A stretch of 64,000 bases of DNA from Sipunculus nudus (lineage: Eukaryota; Annelida; Sipuncula; Golfingiida; Sipunculidae): assembly GCA_026874595.1 (NCBI GenBank), contig CM049311.1, positions 17,943,676 through 18,007,675 of the forward strand, given 5' to 3'. Within the stretch, counting starts at the first letter, position 1; every line of letters starts with the position of its first letter. The notes beneath the pieces are model-generated. The model was not told the DNA's origin and did no database searches. It saw only the letters and a program-made list of their open reading frames with translations. Below are positions 1-11,362 of the stretch, piece by piece. The position numbers were made by a program, and so were the translations under genes.

Positions 1-1130
1 CTCATGTTCTATCACCTTACGAAGGTGTCGTTGCAACTTTTGGAAGCTTTTATGGGAGTTGGCTTCGGCCATGTTTTCTTTATTGCCAGGACGGCTACCC
101 TGAACGAAGAGACTATCAATAACAGCAGTCATTTTGTACATGTATATATAAGCACCAACAGGTAAATCCTACTGTGATTTATACACGTGTAGCCATGTTT
201 CTCAGTGTGTTATTACAAAACCTTAAGTCTGACAACTTCTCAGTGTTGTACGACCCCGATTATAGATGATTATAAATTTTCTATTATACTTATTGTTCCA
301 AAATGCCTGTTTTTACTCCATTGGACTGAGTGTCGATCACGGTACGGCTCTGAGTTGAGGAGTCTGGCACATGGCACCGTTGCCATTGGTTCCTTCTGCC
401 TCACTGCGGGTTCCACCGTGTAGCCTTCGTCTTTGAAAATCCCCCAGGCTGCTCAACCTACAAAATATAGTAATCCAGCATGAATAAAGGCCGAACGTTG
501 CTCTATTGTTAAAGGTATCGGCGGTCAACTGAACCAACTGAAAAAGCGTTTAAGCCCGTGCATTAGTAAACACAGAACTCCCGTGCCTGAATGATTAAGA
601 ATATATGATACACCGCCATGGCTGTCGTTATTATAATTAGTTGAATCCCCTCGGCGCTAACCTGCCAGCTCCCCTGCTTGGCTGGCAGTCGTGCAGAAGA
701 AACTTGGGTATTTTAGGTAACTGGCCAAACTGCCTCCCGGGAGTGTTTATTGAACGTACATAACGGTACCTCCGGTGTTAAACCGGATGCAGCGACCTTA
801 ATGGCCATAGGTATAATGAGCTCGCTTATCCAGGATTAGTTCCTGCATATACGTGTTGGTTTCATTGCATCTGGATGTAAGGCCCAGACTGAGGTGAATG
901 CTCTGGAGACCGGGTCATGTTAATATTATAACGGTATTTGTTACCATCTGATAATATTTTTAGATTTGTTTTCGAGTACTTTATAATCCCGTATATTTCT
1001 GTGTCAGTTTCTGTGCATACTGAATTCGATAGATTCTATCGACAAGAATTCAGCACTTAATCAAAAGACACGTCGTCTCAGGAGACTATACAAGTGGCTT
1101 GGTTTTCGCTTGATAATTAAATTTAAAAGG
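1..1130. other. Non-coding, nothing recognised
   Basis: Only short frames are present. A small perfect hairpin TCGATAGA/TCTATCGA lies at 1026-1042 between two GAATTC sites. Confidence 0.4.
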
Positions 1131-1400
1131 AAATAAAAATAAAATAAGAAAATTAAATTAATAAAGATAAATAAAATAAAACATAAAAAAGAATGTAAGT
1201 GAAGTACATGATATTAAAAATAGTAATAATAACAATTATAATAATAACAATAATAATAAATGATACTGATACTACTACTACTACTAATAATAATAATAAT
1301 AATAATAACAATAACAATAGTATAATAGGAACAATTATTAAAATAAAATAGACAAATGGCTTAATGAATAAGTAAAAATAAATAAACATTTTAGTAAATT
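1130..1400. repeat. Mixed A/T-rich trinucleotide simple repeat
   Basis: AAAT, AAT and ACT units (TACTACTACTACTACT at about 1270-1285). Not coding. Confidence 0.8.
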
Positions 1401-1612
1401 AAATAAATGAATTCAAAAAAGTATATTCTGGGAATTAGAAAGAAAATGTGCTGAGCCCCTCTTACGCTGTCCTAGGGAGAATGTCTCCATACATACAAAC
1501 AGGGAGGGTGTAGGAGACAAGCTGGACTTTAAAATATTGGTTTTTCAGATAGAGTTGATAAAAGTTTATTGGAATGGTTGCCTGGTCGAACTAGGTAGTA
1601 GGTAGATATCTT

Positions 1613-1630
1613 GGGGGGGGGGGGGGGGGG
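1613..1630 (+). repeat. Run of 18 G
   Basis: This is a homopolymer; similar runs occur at 35390-35402, 39846-39860 and 42172-42185. Confidence 0.9.
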
Positions 1631-1635
1631 ATTTA

Positions 1636-2050
1636 GTGACTGACAGTCACGACCTCGAAATTTCGCAAGACGGACTTGCGTGGCACGTAAGATTCTGCGC
1701 TAAATTTGGACGCAAACAGGCCGTAAGAGCCCGTACGACCGGTTGTGAACTAGGCTTTACCCATGGCATCGGAACCAACTATAAGCCTCTGTTGCCGTGT
1801 GTCAGGGGTCGGTCATAAAAGTGGTTAAACGACAATCGGAAGACTATCGCAAAACCACATATGACTTGACTGACGCAAGATTCCAAGGGTGATCGTACAA
1901 CAAATGGCTACATGTTACACGACAAGTCGCAAGTGGTCACTGTAGGTCGTCGAAGTCAGGCCAAATAGTCGTGTAGCGTGTTCAGTCGACACGACCGCCT
2001 GTTTTTCAAAATATTGTCGGGGTCGCAGGTGTTCGTAGCCCTCGGATCGA
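1636..2050. other. GC-richer unidentified segment
   Basis: It stands out from its AT-rich flanks and is dense in CG and in TCGT/ACGAC words. Similar texture is seen in the 20.9-21.5 kb element. It may be an old transposon fragment; no ends were found. Confidence 0.3.
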
Positions 2051-2149
2051 AATTAAAACTTCTAAAAGTGACAGATTTATACACGTTTCATACATTACTG
2101 AACTTATCGATATGACAAAGTAATTTTTTTTCAGTTTAATTTTGAAAAC

Positions 2150-2152
<3 letters not shown>

Positions 2153-2210
<58 letters not shown>

Positions 2211-2211
2211 A
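2153..2211. repeat. (TA)n microsatellite
   Basis: About 29 dinucleotides with one C interruption. Confidence 0.9.
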
Positions 2212-2390
2212 CTCTGAAGAAAAACAAAACAAAAATAAAATTGGTTAGATTCTAACCACATTCACCTGATGATCGGGTCGCATTCCGTAAACAGACTGTT
2301 GTGAATTTACAGTGCTGTTTTTCTTCAGAGTTATACCGCTCTGGCCTAGTCCCTAAGCCATAGAGCACTTTACAACGGAGGGTAACTCTT

Positions 2391-2392
<2 letters not shown>

Positions 2393-2480
<88 letters not shown>
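2393..2480. repeat. Compound (CT)n(AT)n microsatellite
   Basis: CT units to 2421, then AT units. Confidence 0.9.
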
Positions 2481-2482
<2 letters not shown>

Positions 2483-3683
2483 GTATGTATGTATATAGCA
2501 GTCTCAGCGAGAAATGTCATGTGGAATATTACAGAACAAACAAATAAAATGCATTTCTCGTGACAAATACTAATTATCGTAAATATTAAGTTCTGCAATC
2601 AGGTTGACATCCCCCTGAGAGTTAAACAAATATCCAGAATGTGGTAAGAGATGTTTTGCTTTTTATAAAATTGATATGCTCAGTGTTAATCAGAAAGATC
2701 TGAAAAAAATGACATATTGGCAAATGAGGAGAACATTAATAAATTACTCATTAAGCTGGTACTACAGGAGAGGGACCTTATCCACGCTTTCCCTAAATAA
2801 TACTGCGTGTACAATTCAAAACACCACCTTAAACCACTGGCGCTACATGATTCCCATTATACTTTCGCAAGGTAGCGAGACATAGTTCCCACTTGTTTTA
2901 TTGCTGATTTGTTTGGTTTGTTTGATTGGCAAAGTTCTGACCAATATTTGATGAAACATTTTGGAAGATTAAGGTAAACACCCAAGGGACAACCCACTTA
3001 ATTTACTTGAAGATTATCATTCCCAACAAAATATGTTTTCATTTTAAATAGTTATTTTGCATACGGGAGCTGTTCATTGTTGTTAGTGGGTGGCTTTGGT
3101 CTGGAGCCCACCTGGGAGCTTAGCTGGTGAACCTTGACACTGTGTACACCAGAAAGTTTTAGTCAATATCCTGGCGGAGGTAATTAATTCAGTTTTGACA
3201 TAACCCAATACTGAAATAATGCGAAATAATCAAGAGTGTAACTAAAATTTAAAATATCAATACATTCCCTGCATTTCACAGTTCGTCAAAACTGGCACCA
3301 TTTAAACATGACATCACTTGCGTAATTACAATGTCTTTGATTCTGTCAGTTAATCGATTTTGAAATATATACGGAAGATTTGTTGATACTAACCGGAAAA
3401 TCAATATTTATATTTTCATTGTGGAATTTTGTTATACTATGATCAAGACCAATATTGCCAAGATGCTTTATAATAACCATTAAAAAAGAAGCATTTATTT
3501 TTTAAACATTAATTAAAATAAAAATAAATGCCGTTAGCGAATGTATTGAAAATGCAATCATAAGTCTTGAATCGAAAGTCTAAATTTAGGAAACGTCTAT
3601 GCGATAGATAAACAGACAGCCTCTTTCTCTAAAGGCATCTATAGCGGGATCGACCAAAGTACGTCACATCTTGATCATCTGTC

Positions 3684-4136
3684 AAAATTGTTACAAATTC
3701 TCCTCACGCAGCGGTTTTACATTGCAGTCATCCCAGTTTGCCTTTCCTGTAACCGCTGCTTTGTATGGCAAGGTTCTCTGGCCAGGAACACCAGGGTGCG
3801 CACAGAACAAAGAATTGTAATCAGGCCAATCGGTCCAAATTTTAAACATGCGAAAGCCGCTCTCGTTGCTCTGATTACAACGGGACACATGCTCTCATTG
3901 GTCTGATTCTGGGCCCAGACCAACGAAAGCGGTTGTCGCATGTTTAAATTTTGGGCTGGATACAAAATGCAATACCACGCACGCACTTACAATCTGATTA
4001 CAATTCTTTGCTCTGCGCGGACCCTGGTGTTCTTATCTAGAGAACCTTGGAATACAAAGCAGCGGTTACACGAAAGGATGCCTTGGACGACTGCAGTGTA
4101 TTTCTGCTGCCTTAGGAGCGTGAATATAACAATGTT
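3684..4136. repeat. Fold-back element with about 190-bp imperfect inverted arms
   Basis: The left arm (about 3684-3895) and right arm (about 3905-4136) are reverse complements with mismatches and small gaps. Shared words include GTAACCGCTGCTTTGTAT, AACACCAGGGT, AAAGAATTGTAATCAG, TTTAAACATGCGA and CTGCAGTC. The central spacer is short. There is no coding capacity; it looks like a MITE or fold-back DNA element. The target-site duplication was not resolved. Confidence 0.65.
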
Positions 4137-4149
4137 CTCGATTAATTGA

Positions 4150-5380
4150 TTATTCCATTAGTATGATCTTTCGCTACGGAGTGAACTACTTATAATACAC
4201 CAGAATTCTTAGTATACATCTACTCCGTCCTTATCGTTGATTTGTTAATTTTTAATTAGAAATTAAATAGAAAATATAATAAAAATGGCTCGTTGCAATA
4301 GTTTTCATGCATTTTGTAAATGTGATTAGCGTCCAGGTATTTCTAGGTCATGTTACAAATATTTAAATAATTTTCCGATTGTTTTAGAAAAAAACACCTA
4401 CAGAAATAAACAATATGGAGTTGACCGTCCATTTTGGTCTTTTAATATATCATTGCTAATTAAGGCGACAGATACTGGTGAATCAAGGTTTGTCCGGAAA
4501 TAATGTAAGCCTGTAGTTCACTTATCAGCCGTATGTATACATTTATATTAATATGATTATTTTAGAGGAAACCAAACTGAAAAAAAATATTACTATAGCA
4601 ATGCCCGAAGCGCTACCGACTGTTAAAATGTAACTACAGAAAGTAAGCAAGACCTACTTCATCATGTTCAATCATCTGAGCTAATGAAAAGGGAATAAAC
4701 CTTGCGCCTAAAATCATTTTGGACATGTATGAAAATATGTTGCAACAAATGAAACAAAACATGCTTATAACATTGTGACATTATAAAACGTATGCAAGAC
4801 ATACCCGTCTGGAGACGGCTATAGCCTGTTATCCATAGGGTTTCCTGATCTGTTACTGAAATCACTCCAAACAGCGTCTATATGGCCCGGATGACGGCAT
4901 GTCGTAATTACTGTTAACGTACATGGTTTGTCTGGATTGCCCCTCATGTGTAAAGCAATGAAAGATCGATTGCCTTATTAACGTGTGACCAGTGGTCAAG
5001 TTTGTTTAAACAGACATCCAAAGTCTGCAGGGCACTCAACAACTCAGACGGCTGCTTAGTGTATCAGCTCAAATTGTCCTTCGAACGTTTCGGTACCAAT
5101 TACAAATATTCATAGATGTCGTATTGACAATAGCGTTCACACTCTGTCCTTAGGCTGGGTTTACTTTGTTGTTACAAGCCTGTCGGCCGGGTACTCGTAA
5201 TCACTTGGCTATGGATTATGTATAATACCACCCATACAGGAAGCAGCTATTCAAGACGTCTCTTTTTACACAGTCACACGCGGGCAACGATTAACGCATA
5301 ATTGTTCATACGACGCCAAGATCAGCGACCATTGACCGTATAGTTATATAGCATGTTTAAATCTATAAGAAATTGAGAAA
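4150..5380. other. Non-coding, nothing recognised
   Basis: AT-rich, no frame over 70 codons, no repeat ends seen. Confidence 0.4.
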
Positions 5381-5452
5381 TATTACATATTGTTACTTAC
5401 ACGTTTTACATTGCATTTTGATGATAAAAAATTATTATTTTTATTATTATTT

Positions 5453-5563
<111 letters not shown>

Positions 5564-6141
5564 AAAATGATACTACTACTACTACTACTACTAATAATAA
5601 TAATAATAAAAGCAACCATATATGATGATGATGTTGACGAAGATACTTGTACTACTACTACTACTAATAATATGTGTGTTATTTCTTTTTTTTTTTTTGC
5701 ATTTACCCGTTTTACATTCACAATATTTTGATGCGATATTTTGTTACATATGCGTGCTTGTGTTTGTGTGTATAAGAGGAATGAAAGAAGAAAGAACGTT
5801 AGAAAGAAACAGAAAAAATTAGTCCTTATAATGCTAACGACAAGTGGATACACCTTTTCGGGCTAATGCCGAAGTGTAAACATTCCAGAAGTCTGACATT
5901 TTGCCAGAAATCTTGATCTCTGACTAAAGAACCGTGTCAGCAATAAAACAATTAGTGTTTGGCGTGCTCCAGAATTTATTAACACCACATACATATTGCC
6001 AATAATTCCACTTAAGCGAACCAACAGTTCTATTTGGCTTAGTGCGTCTGGGTGTGACTGCATGTTTTTTATACGAAGCTTTGGAAGCGAATTAGGCCAG
6101 GACATGTCAGCGTTGTTTACCTTGCGTTTGTTTCCGGTCTA

Positions 6142-6505
6142 CGGGATAACAGATACAACTAAAAATCTGCATTCTAAGGAATGCAAGCCTCCGCCATGTT
6201 GGGGTTCCTATTAAGGGATGCTTCCAAACCTGTGTTAGCATTTACTTATTTGGATCAAATTCTCAGGTAAATTCGGCAGTAAGTGAAAACTCCTTGATGA
6301 CGTTCCTGTATCCGGTTTATGTGCCGGATCGAAGCTAAAATCCAATCAATTTATTCTTGACCCATTCCCGAAATGCCCTGAAAATTTCACGAAATTCCGT
6401 CCATGATTGCTTTAGTGACTCTGTGAACAACACATACACAAACACAGACACAAGCATACATGAACGGGAATGAACGCATAGCCTCCTGGCGGAGGCAATT
6501 ATAAC
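6142..6505. repeat. Dispersed repeat, copy 1, bounded by GCCTCCGCC / GGCGGAGGC
   Basis: It shares an ordered series of words with 43745-44065: GGATAACAG, ATTCTAAG, GCCTCCGCCA, GACGTTCCTG, CCCGA, and CACACA-like runs before TGAACG. GCCTCCGCC near 6188 and CTGGCGGAGGC near 6486 are inverted relative to each other. A short related fragment (CCTGGCGGAGG) is at 3170. Confidence 0.5.
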
Positions 6506-7435
6506 TATCCATCAAATACATAAACAAAGAAACTAACCTCTAATATCCATACCATTATACTCTGTTCCAATAAATGTTTTAGTGGTATTTAAAAATAGTT
6601 TTTAATCTTCAGTGTGCATTTTATGGTGTTCGTGAATGTGTGTATGTGTTTATGTGTGTATTACGAAATTGGGTGTACCTGGAAGTTGTTTCATTTAAGC
6701 AAAGATATAATTAGCATAAAAAGAAAAAAAACTCTTATTCTTCATGTCTTGTTGCATACTTTACATATACATGCACTTTTATCTACACGCAATGTACATC
6801 ACATGCATGATAGACATATAAAGGCGTCACTTCACATCGGCAAAACATAGGTACTGGAATACACTATCGGCCCACGTAATAGCCTCTATAACCCAATGTA
6901 CGGGAGCGGCGTGGATCATTGAACATTTTTGAGAGATAAAAGGCATACTTGTATATACCTGATCAATGCTTGGGATATATGGTGGACTTTGGTTCCTAGT
7001 ATCTTGTGGTGTCCTTTAAGCAACACACAAAACAGTCCAACTGTCACTGTATCTCTATGTATAGACAATAGCTGGAAATCGGAAGATGTGTTTACGTTTC
7101 CCCAGAGACGGCAGAGATTGATCTGGACATAACGGTAATTCGAGGCGTATGAACAGACATACAGTGCACTATAGAAGTACCTTTGTCGTGAAGCTCTTGC
7201 ATTGACCCGTCTCCGCGTTGGTAATCCCGATAAATTGTCCTGGGGCGGGTCTTAGTTTGGAAAATTCAATGGTGGAAAGCTTAGAGCTGTAGCCTTATTT
7301 TGCTGTTACCGGGACCCGGGCAGAGCGGGTGATTGGGGATCACGTATTTACCAGTACCGGAGTTTATTAAAGTGCATGTGGGACGAATCTTCAGAAATTA
7401 CCCCCCGAAACACCGCACAGAGCTTTATATAAAAG

Positions 7436-7446
7436 GAGTCATCGAA
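7436..7446 (+). promoter_or_regulatory. TATA box for the 7,545 gene
   Basis: TATATAAAAGG lies 109 bases before the start codon. Transcription would be expected to begin near 7465. That gives a 5' UTR of about 80 bases in a stretch that is more GC-rich than the flanks. Confidence 0.5.
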
Positions 7447-7544
7447 CAAATGGCTGGGCTCGACCTTAAGGTAAGCGGGCCCAATCGATAGACTATTAAC
7501 TAGATATTAACTGTTGGGCTGTCTGACCACCCCACGCGTCTGTA

Positions 7545-8723
7545 ATGGCTACGTACGTCACGCCTGTTCTTCCTGATGCCCCGGCTTGGGCTGACCTGAA
7601 TTTGACCACTGTGGGTCCGCCCGTTCCGAAAGGATCCTACCTGAGCTGTCGTCCGTATACGTCGCACGTGCACCGCCCGCGGTGGCCGCCCGACATGGCC
7701 GCTTACATGTCAGGAGTTCGTCAACCCCACCTAAGTGAATACACATACAATCATAAACACTTGCACCATTGGAAATTACAAAGGCCCGACTGCGGTGTGA
7801 TGTTAGTACAGGGAGCTAGGACGTTTCCGCGCTCTTTTACGTCATCCGGAAAACGTTTACCAGACGATACCACACGCCAAGAAAGTGCACCTAATGCTCA
7901 AAAATCTACCTCCGCGCGGACTGATATTACACCCCGTAACAAATTAAATGAGCTGGATTTTAGTAAACTGCCTAAGTACAACTGGATCCCTGCATCGGCC
8001 AGACAACTGCCCAAAGTGCCTGACTTTAAATACAGGACTTCATTTAAGTCAGCAGAAAGCATACCTCCGTATGTCATCGGAAAATCACCGAGAGCTCCCG
8101 AACACAAGCCCAAAAGTGCCGGACATTCGCTGAAGAAATCTCAAAACTTCTTAAAATTTGACCTTAGCCCGAAAGAAGTCCGTGAAAACCCGGAAGCTGA
8201 TTCTGGCTCAAGCACTAAGCTAGAGTCACCGCCTCCTGTTGTACGCGTCCAATCATTTCTGCGCCCTGAGTCACGTGACCAAAGATCTGAAGATATCTAT
8301 CTATACGCGCAAGTTCAACAATCTATAAATGCCCTGACCCACCCACCAACTTCACAAGATGACGTCATCGGCGTAGACCGACCAATAAGAAGAGAAAAAG
8401 GTACATACCGACCAGTGTCAAATATATCCTTGAAACCCTTAAGACTAGCAGTGCGGTCAGCTGGTCAGCGAGATCACAAATCAGTTGAGCCTTATCTTAA
8501 GATAGTTAACGACGGTGGTACAAAGCGTTACGCTACAGGTGGATCATTTGTGACGCAACTCCCGGCGAACGATATCCGGCTGCTGCAGCCTGTGATAGAT
8601 TGTAACAGAGTTGTCCAAGAATCTCCCTCAGAGGAAAGTCTTGCTCCCTTGGGCCCTGGGAGTCGGCCCGGTTCCGGAAGCAATTTAGCCCTTATAAAAG
8701 GAAAAGCTTTCAACAAAATCTGA
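7545..8723 (+). CDS. Uncharacterised 392-residue protein, apparently single-exon
   Basis: This is a 392-codon frame with an ATG in good Kozak context (G at -3, G at +4) and a TGA stop. It is clearly richer in GC than its AT-rich surroundings, and no overlapping frame is nearly as long. The N-terminal 100 residues are rich in Pro, His, Tyr and Trp (for example HLHHWKLQRPDCGVM) and may be folded. The remainder is basic, low in Cys and rich in Ser, Pro and Lys, typical of disordered protein. There is no signal peptide, TM segment or recognised domain. A TATA box lies at 7436-7446 and an AATAAA at 9295-9300. I do not recognise the family; a structural or cytoskeleton-associated role would be a guess. 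Confidence is high that it is coding and nil about function. Confidence 0.75.
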   Translation: MATYVTPVLPDAPAWADLNLTTVGPPVPKGSYLSCRPYTSHVHRPRWPPDMAAYMSGVRQPHLSEYTYNHKHLHHWKLQRPDCGVMLVQGARTFPRSFTSSGKRLPDDTTRQESAPNAQKSTSARTDITPRNKLNELDFSKLPKYNWIPASARQLPKVPDFKYRTSFKSAESIPPYVIGKSPRAPEHKPKSAGHSLKKSQNFLKFDLSPKEVRENPEADSGSSTKLESPPPVVRVQSFLRPESRDQRSEDIYLYAQVQQSINALTHPPTSQDDVIGVDRPIRREKGTYRPVSNISLKPLRLAVRSAGQRDHKSVEPYLKIVNDGGTKRYATGGSFVTQLPANDIRLLQPVIDCNRVVQESPSEESLAPLGPGSRPGSGSNLALIKGKAFNKI

Positions 8724-8748
8724 TCCAGGGTATATAAATCTGTTATTC

Positions 8749-9123
8749 GTGGTTCTCTGTGAAGTTTTGCACACACGGATGTCGCCGAGCCATGAGATCA
8801 AGGTTAGCGTCTTCTGGAAACATTACGCTAAGTATATGCATGGTCCCTTCGCCAGTTATTCATTCTTACCTCATTCTCAGATGTGTAGATCATTGTCATT
8901 TACGTCTCATCCAGTGTTGGTGCGGAATAGCGTTGGCGAAGGTGTCCAAAGACTGAGCAACACATTAAACAGTTCTGAAGTTGAGTGTGATAACGGCTCC
9001 CCAAATGTTATTAACGGTTCCAATACACGACTGTACTACAAAGAACTGGAAGACTTGCACCAGTTCAGCGGCAGGGCTGACAAAATGCTTACATTCCTCT
9101 GTAAGCAGCTTGTATATGAATAA
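8749..9123 (+). CDS. Possible downstream exon or small ORF, 124 codons
   Basis: This open frame lies 25 bases after the stop of the 392-residue ORF, in a different frame. A pyrimidine-rich CTCATTCTCAG acceptor-like site ends at 8880, just before an in-frame ATG at 8881. The C-terminal part (LYYKELEDLHQFSGRADKML) looks protein-like and possibly helical. It could be an alternative last exon of the upstream gene, or simply its 3' UTR. Nothing in it was recognised. Only transcript data would decide. Confidence 0.25.
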   Translation: MVLCEVLHTRMSPSHEIKVSVFWKHYAKYMHGPFASYSFLPHSQMCRSLSFTSHPVLVRNSVGEGVQRLSNTLNSSEVECDNGSPNVINGSNTRLYYKELEDLHQFSGRADKMLTFLCKQLVYE

Positions 9124-9294
9124 CCGTTTGCACTTGTTTATATTACTGCCAGTACTTCAAAGTACTTCGGGAAAAGTAAAGAAAACACAAGGACGGAACA
9201 GTGTTAATATCGCAATTTTTCCAGGTCAATAAGATACATGAGGAACTTCTTTCCATGGTAGAAACTAAGCATAATCGGATGCTCATGAGAACTT

Positions 9295-9300
9295 AATAAA
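9295..9300 (+). terminator. Candidate poly(A) signal AATAAA after the 7,545 gene
   Basis: This canonical hexamer lies 572 bases after the stop of the 392-codon ORF and 172 bases after the 124-codon ORF, where the gene's 3' end would be expected. AATAAA is common by chance in AT-rich DNA, so support is modest. Confidence 0.35.
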
Positions 9301-9319
9301 AAATATATGTACAGGAAAA

Positions 9320-10480
9320 CCTCTCCCTTCGGACACCTCTGTATTATATACACCTGTCTATTTCGAACAAAAGAGGGAGTTCTGTGAGATAGAGTTCCAT
9401 AAATTCTCTAATCAGGGAACCTTTCTATTAAGGCAAACATCGTATGTCCCTAAACTGCCAGAAATCGGTGGTTTAAGTGTATTGTATTGTTGGGTGTTGA
9501 AAGGTACGTGTATCTATATATATATAAATATTTGTACCGTCACATACGTTGTTATGTTGTAACTAATTATTGACAGCTGACATAAGTATAAGGACATAAG
9601 TGTGCGCTCGCCTTATAACAACAGGAATAAACACAGCACCTTGGCTGTTATTATACTCTTTATACAATCGTCAAAATCCAGTCCCTGGCCTGCCGCCACT
9701 CGATAGCGCTCTGCTCTGCAAACCGTAAACACTTTATCAGTATATTAATAATATAAGTTTCATATACCTGAAGGTATCCGTGCGGGTTTGCTTGCTGGGT
9801 AATGCATGATGACCCTGAATGGAGAACACACGTTTAGTTGGAGTATTCTATATATTTTTTTGAAGGAACAATGGAAAGACCTATCGGACATAGGGTTCAT
9901 GGAATACTTTAATTATATACAAACCGAATACTTACAGCGTCTATTGAATAAGACAATTCTCTGTTATCTCACCAGTTAGCGACAAACGAACTCGATATGC
10001 AATTCTGAAGATTTGTGAGTTATATTTCTGTCCAGACAGGACAGGAAATAGTAATTATACTAAAGACCTGAATCAAAAGTAAATGAAGGTACATTTGTTG
10101 AACCGAAAGGCGCGCCGATTAAATCTGGCAATAGTTTTTACTCTAGCAAACTGATTTAATAAAAAAATAAACATAGTGAAGGAATAAGGCACGGGTTTAA
10201 ATGATTTGAATAAAACTAAAACCCTTAAACTTTGAAAACAATTCAACATATGAGATCATGAAAGGTTAAGTTCTTTAGTCTCAAAGAACTACATTTATAC
10301 CCAACTGAGTAGTTTTCGTTGTCAAAATATTGATACAAAATATAATTATCAAAGCAAGGCTTCTTACCAAGGCTTATGTCCGTGAAACTTAGAATAAATA
10401 AAAGGTTGTTCAATATAAATGCCACCCAGGGGTAGCTCAATGCAGGCTTAATGAAAAGGCCGTGCCTAACGGCCATGTTT
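9320..10480. other. Non-coding, nothing recognised
   Basis: Immediately 3' of the 7,545 gene; AT-rich with only short frames. Confidence 0.4.
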
Positions 10481-10609
10481 CACTCACAAACGAGTGCGCC
10501 TTTCGGGGGTACCGCGATTGTATGACCCAGCAATGGGTATGATGACGCACCAAGGGCCCGCAGATGCAGTAATCACCGGGCCTGGTTGACCCCAATATAA
10601 TAAATGAGA

Positions 10610-10707
10610 GGAAGCGTGTGATACTGCCCTGTCACGCTGTCCCAAAACCGGAATGGAATTCTGCAGATGTACATATACGTAGTTAAGTATTAAAAAATGA
10701 AGGCGGT
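10610..10707 (+). repeat. About 100-bp local repeat, copy 1
   Basis: It shares TGTGATACTGCCCTGT, ACCGGAATGGAATTCTGCAG, ATGTACATATAC and TAGTTAAG with 11258-11362. The sequence between the copies is unrelated AT-rich DNA. Confidence 0.65.
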
Positions 10708-10717
10708 TGCCTCCACC

Positions 10718-10720
<3 letters not shown>

Positions 10721-10757
<37 letters not shown>
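10721..10757. repeat. (AT)n microsatellite
   Basis: An uninterrupted dinucleotide run just after the 10.6-kb local repeat. Confidence 0.9.
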
Positions 10758-10760
<3 letters not shown>

Positions 10761-11257
10761 ACATAAATGTTGGTTCTTTTCATTTCATCTCATTCTGCTC
10801 CGATTGATAGAAGAGACTATATATGGTTACATTTTACGAAAGACTGCCCAATTTGGTATTAAATTTCAGTTTTTTATACACTTTTACAGTATTCGATAAA
10901 TTTTCTTACAATATTTTATACTTTAAAAATAAAATTAAGAGGGGCAACGGGCTTAACGATGGCAATTAACAATATATTGATACCGGTGGGCCGATGGTAT
11001 TCAATTCGGTATACTTTCACTTAAATTTCCAGGGCTTGTTTCCCACACGAGTCCACAGCTGGTTGTCAACATAACCTATTTACCGATAATTGATAAAAAT
11101 AGTAAAAAATACAGGTATCAAAACTATTAAAACATAACTAGAACAGGATCTTCGTAGTTATCATGTTTTCAGTATCAATTCACCAGATATCATTAAACAT
11201 AACATCACAAACCTGCATTAGAAAATTTTAAAGATTGGGTTAACAACAGGATGTAAC

Positions 11258-11362
11258 ATGAGAGGACACGTGTGATACTGCCCTGTGACGTTGTCCGAAA
11301 CCGGAATGGAATTCTGCAGATGTTCATATACTTAGTTAAGCTATCATTAAAAAATTGGAGGC
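11258..11362 (+). repeat. About 100-bp local repeat, copy 2
   Basis: This is a direct repeat of the 10.6-kb segment in the same orientation, with scattered substitutions and a short insertion before the AAAAAATTGGAGGCGG end. Confidence 0.65.
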
